DNA from: Fervidobacterium sp. UBA5837
Lineage (GTDB): Bacteria > Thermotogota > Thermotogae > Thermotogales > Fervidobacteriaceae
NCBI GenBank assembly: GCA_002432805.1
Contig: DJGV01000014.1
Coordinates: forward strand, 1-7,992
Length of the DNA stretch: 7,992 nucleotides
Direction: 5' to 3'
Shown: positions 6,040-7,992 of the stretch, piece after piece
How positions within the stretch are numbered: the stretch's first letter is position 1
Layout of the letters: each line of letters starts with the position of its first letter
Program-made: the position numbers and the translations under genes
Notes under the pieces: generated by a model
The model's database searches: none
The model's input: the letters and a program-made list of their open reading frames with translations, nothing else
Told to the model about the DNA's origin: nothing

Positions 6040-7239
6040 ATGGAAAAACTCACAGTTAGAGACGTTGATTTCAAAGGTAAGAAAGCTATCATGCGTGTAG
6101 ATTTCAACGTTCCTGTAAAAGATGGAGTAGTCACGGACGATACAAGGATAGTTGAAGCAATTCCAACGATAAAATATGCACTGGACAATGGTGCAAAGGT
6201 AATATTACTCTCCCACCTTGGAAGGCCAAAAGGTGGACCAGACCCAAAATACACGGTAAAGCCAGCGGTAGATAGATTATCACAACTGCTTGGCAAAGAA
6301 GTAAAATTCGTCCCTGCTCTGTACGGTGAAGAAGTAGAAAAGGCCGTTGCAGATTTGAAAGAGGGCGAGGTATTGATGCTCGAAAACACGAGATTTGATG
6401 ATGGCGAAGAGAAAAATAACCTCGAACTTGCAAAGAAGTGGGCTGATCTTGCAGACATACATGTAAACGACGCATTTGGTACGGCACATAGAGCGCACGC
6501 AAGTAACGTTGGTATTGCTCAATACATTCCAAGCGTTGCAGGATTTTTGATGGAGAAGGAAATCAAATTCCTTGCAAAGGCAACGCTCAATCCCGACAAG
6601 CCATACGTAGTAGTTCTTGGTGGTGCAAAGGTTTCAGACAAAATTGGTGTTATCACAAACCTTCTCAACAAGGCAGACAGAATCATCATCGGCGGAGCAA
6701 TGATGTTCACATTCTGGAGAGCGCTTGGTAAGAATACAGGTAATTCCCTCGTTGAAGAAGATAAGATCGACCTTGCAAAACAACTGTTAGCTCAGGCAAA
6801 AGAAAAGAGCGTAGAACTTGTTATCCCGACAGATGCAGTATGCGCACAAAAAATGGAAGCTGGAGTGGAGAAGAAAGTCTTTACGTGTGATGAAGGTATA
6901 CCAGAAGGTTGGATGGGACTCGACGTTGGTCCAGCAAGCCTGGAAGTCATCAAGTCGAAACTCGCAGATGCAAAGACAATCGTTTGGAACGGCCCACTCG
7001 GCGTATTCGAGATACCAGATTTTGAAGTAGGTACAAAAACTGTTGCAGAATGCATAGGTTCACTCACAGAAAAGGGTGTAACAACGATTGTTGGCGGTGG
7101 AGACAGTGCTGCTGCCGTTAGCCAATTTGGTCTTGAAAAGAAATTCAGCCACGTTTCAACTGGTGGCGGTGCATCACTTGAATTCTTGGAAGGAAAAGAA
7201 TTACCAGGCATAGCCTCAATTGCGGATAAAAAAAAATAA
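6040..7239 (+). CDS. pgk: Phosphoglycerate kinase (free form; N-terminal part of PGK-TIM)
   Basis: PGK transfers phosphate from 1,3-bisphosphoglycerate to ADP, giving ATP and 3-phosphoglycerate. The 399 residues form two lobes. The N-lobe carries the triose-binding residues: RVDFNVP (19-25), Arg36, SHLGRPKG (58-65), ENTRF (115-119, Arg118) and NDAFGTAHR (143-151, Arg151). The C-lobe carries the nucleotide-binding blocks GGAKVSDK (194-201), WNGPLGVFE (316-324), GGGDSA (352-357) and GGGAS (375-379). All key residues are present. ATG 6040 is six bases after GAGGAGGTG (6025-6033). The reading frame ends with Lys-Lys-Lys at TAA 7237-7239, directly after the A9 run where the triosephosphate isomerase frame opens at -1. 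The length equals that of the separate PGK of Thermotoga maritima, which is made alongside a PGK-TIM fusion. Here too PGK is probably both a free enzyme and the first half of a fusion. Confidence 0.97.
   Translation: MEKLTVRDVDFKGKKAIMRVDFNVPVKDGVVTDDTRIVEAIPTIKYALDNGAKVILLSHLGRPKGGPDPKYTVKPAVDRLSQLLGKEVKFVPALYGEEVEKAVADLKEGEVLMLENTRFDDGEEKNNLELAKKWADLADIHVNDAFGTAHRAHASNVGIAQYIPSVAGFLMEKEIKFLAKATLNPDKPYVVVLGGAKVSDKIGVITNLLNKADRIIIGGAMMFTFWRALGKNTGNSLVEEDKIDLAKQLLAQAKEKSVELVIPTDAVCAQKMEAGVEKKVFTCDEGIPEGWMGLDVGPASLEVIKSKLADAKTIVWNGPLGVFEIPDFEVGTKTVAECIGSLTEKGVTTIVGGGDSAAAVSQFGLEKKFSHVSTGGGASLEFLEGKELPGIASIADKKK
7228..7239 (+). promoter_or_regulatory. -1 frameshift site joining pgk to tpi
   Basis: Nine A's (7228-7236) read as three Lys codons in the pgk frame and are followed at once by TAA (7237-7239). 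The heptamer A AAA AAA (7230-7236) allows tandem -1 slippage; the next codon in the new frame is ATA (7236-7238), then AGT GAC AGG into the TIM domain. The -1 frame has its own TAA at 7227-7229, so the only stretch open in both frames is the A run itself. Transcriptional slippage adding one A would give the same protein. A 4-bp stem AGGA/TCCT (7245-7248 with 7255-7258) starts eight bases downstream but is too weak to rely on as a stimulator. Confidence 0.8.
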
Positions 7240-7992
7240 GTGACAGGAGATATATCCTTGCTGGAAATTGGAAGATGAATAAAACACCATACGAGGCTCA
7301 ACAATTCGCAAATATGCTGGCTGATTTTTTCGTAGGGTTTACTTATTTCGATACTTACATTGCACCCACATTCGTCGCACTTGATAGAGTTAGAGAGGCA
7401 ATTAGTTCGAGTAATATCAAGTTAGCAGCGCAAAACATGTATTTCGAAGACAGTGGTGCATTTACAGGTGAGATATCTCCGAAAATGTTAAAGGAACTGA
7501 ACGTTTCTGCTGCCATCTTGGGTCACAGTGAGAGAAGAAAGATATTCGGCGAGACAGATGAACTGATAAACAAAAAAGTTAAGAAAGCATTGAACGAGGG
7601 ATTTGTGCCAATATTCTGCGTTGGTGAGACACTCGAAGAAAGACAGAAAGGGCTCACGTTTGCGGTTGTTGAAAAACAAATTAGAGAAGGATTCTACGGC
7701 CTATCGAAGGAACAAGCTCAGCAAGTTGTAATCGCATACGAACCTGTCTGGGCAATAGGAACAGGTGTCGTTGCAACGCCACAGCAAGCTCAACAAGTAC
7801 ATGAATTCATAAGGCAACTCATTGCTAAGATGTACGATGAAGATACTACAAATAGAATCAGGATACTCTACGGTGGTAGCGTTACACCCGAGAACTTCTT
7901 TGGACTATTCATTAAGAAAGACATAGATGGTGCACTTGTCGGTGGTGCAAGTTTGAAGGAAAGCTTCGTGCAATTAGCAAAGATAATGGATA
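7236..7992 (+). CDS. tpi: Triosephosphate isomerase domain of PGK-TIM, expressed by frameshift (3' end cut by window)
   Basis: TIM interconverts dihydroxyacetone phosphate and glyceraldehyde 3-phosphate, feeding GAPDH. The frame, offset -1 from pgk, reads 252 codons to the window edge. Landmarks, numbered in the fusion: AGNWKMNKT from 408 with substrate-binding Asn410 and Lys412; AAQNMYFEDSGAFTGEIS; GHSERR with electrophile His496; CVGETLEER; AYEPVWAIGTG with catalytic base Glu568; YGGSV (611-615); and the phosphate-binding GGASL near the end. Spacing of the catalytic residues is normal, so the domain looks intact. The window ends at fusion residue 651; by comparison with the 654-residue Thermotoga fusion, only a few residues and the stop are missing. 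No ATG, GTG or TTG lies in this frame before Asn410, and the first ATG (7275) would delete Asn410 and Lys412. Expression through the slip from pgk is the best explanation; a rare ATC start at 7254 is the alternative. Confidence 0.92.
   Translation, partial: MSDRRYILAGNWKMNKTPYEAQQFANMLADFFVGFTYFDTYIAPTFVALDRVREAISSSNIKLAAQNMYFEDSGAFTGEISPKMLKELNVSAAILGHSERRKIFGETDELINKKVKKALNEGFVPIFCVGETLEERQKGLTFAVVEKQIREGFYGLSKEQAQQVVIAYEPVWAIGTGVVATPQQAQQVHEFIRQLIAKMYDEDTTNRIRILYGGSVTPENFFGLFIKKDIDGALVGGASLKESFVQLAKIMD
7245..7249 (+). promoter_or_regulatory. Shine-Dalgarno-like AGGAG without a canonical tpi start
   Basis: AGGAG lies just after the pgk stop. The only standard start at suitable spacing, TTG 7258-7260, is in the pgk frame and stops six codons later at TGA (7276-7278 region, out of the TIM frame). 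In the TIM frame ATC at 7254 is four bases away and would give an N-terminus close to normal free TIMs (M-L-A-G-N-W-K-M). It may be a relic of a free-standing tpi start, a weak internal start, or simply coding sequence. Confidence 0.3.

Noticed and set aside
7227..7239. tpi as a pseudogene caused by a disabling frameshift
   Set aside because: All TIM catalytic residues and motifs are intact over 250 codons, the junction falls exactly in an A run between two stop codons, and the same gene arrangement yields a functional fusion in Thermotoga maritima.
7275..7277. ATG 7275 as the start of a free TIM
   Set aside because: It lies after the essential Asn and Lys of the AGNWKM motif, so the product would lack active-site residues.

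Overview
This window looks like chromosomal DNA of a thermophilic bacterium of the Thermotogales, possibly Fervidobacterium or a relative. That is an inference from three things: a gap-pgk-tpi order, a 399-residue phosphoglycerate kinase joined to triosephosphate isomerase across a frameshift (the layout known from Thermotoga maritima), and AGA-rich, ATA-tolerant codon use in compact genes with strong Shine-Dalgarno sites. No mobile element, CRISPR array, tRNA or rRNA gene was seen.

Left part (1-3942, all + strand). The tail of an upstream transcription unit ends in a strong terminator at 26-55. A single aldo/keto reductase gene follows, with its own extended -10 promoter and a bipartite terminator. 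Next is a two-gene unit: trmFO, the folate-dependent tRNA U54 methyltransferase, overlapped by 8 bases by a gene for a MATE multidrug/cation efflux transporter. The best trmFO start is GTG at 1239, not the upstream ATG at 1215.

Middle (3943-4955). A protein-L-isoaspartate methyltransferase gene (pcm) lies on the minus strand, converging on the MATE gene with only 24 bases between the two stop codons. It is separated from the divergent gap gene by about 386 AT-rich bases. This region holds plausible back-to-back promoters, an inverted repeat and several short perfect palindromes, but no convincing gene.

Right part (4956-7992). This is a lower-glycolysis cluster. gap (NAD-dependent GAPDH) is followed by a near-perfect intrinsic terminator and then pgk. 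pgk ends at TAA directly after nine A's. The triosephosphate isomerase reading frame begins in the -1 frame inside that A run and has no ATG, GTG or TTG before its catalytic Asn and Lys. It stays open to the window edge, where only a few C-terminal residues are missing. The simplest reading is that ribosomes (or RNA polymerase) slip on the A run, giving free PGK plus a PGK-TIM fusion. These genes supply three consecutive activities of central sugar metabolism: triose phosphate interconversion, oxidation of glyceraldehyde 3-phosphate, and ATP formation from 1,3-bisphosphoglycerate. The slip and the gap terminator would set their relative amounts.
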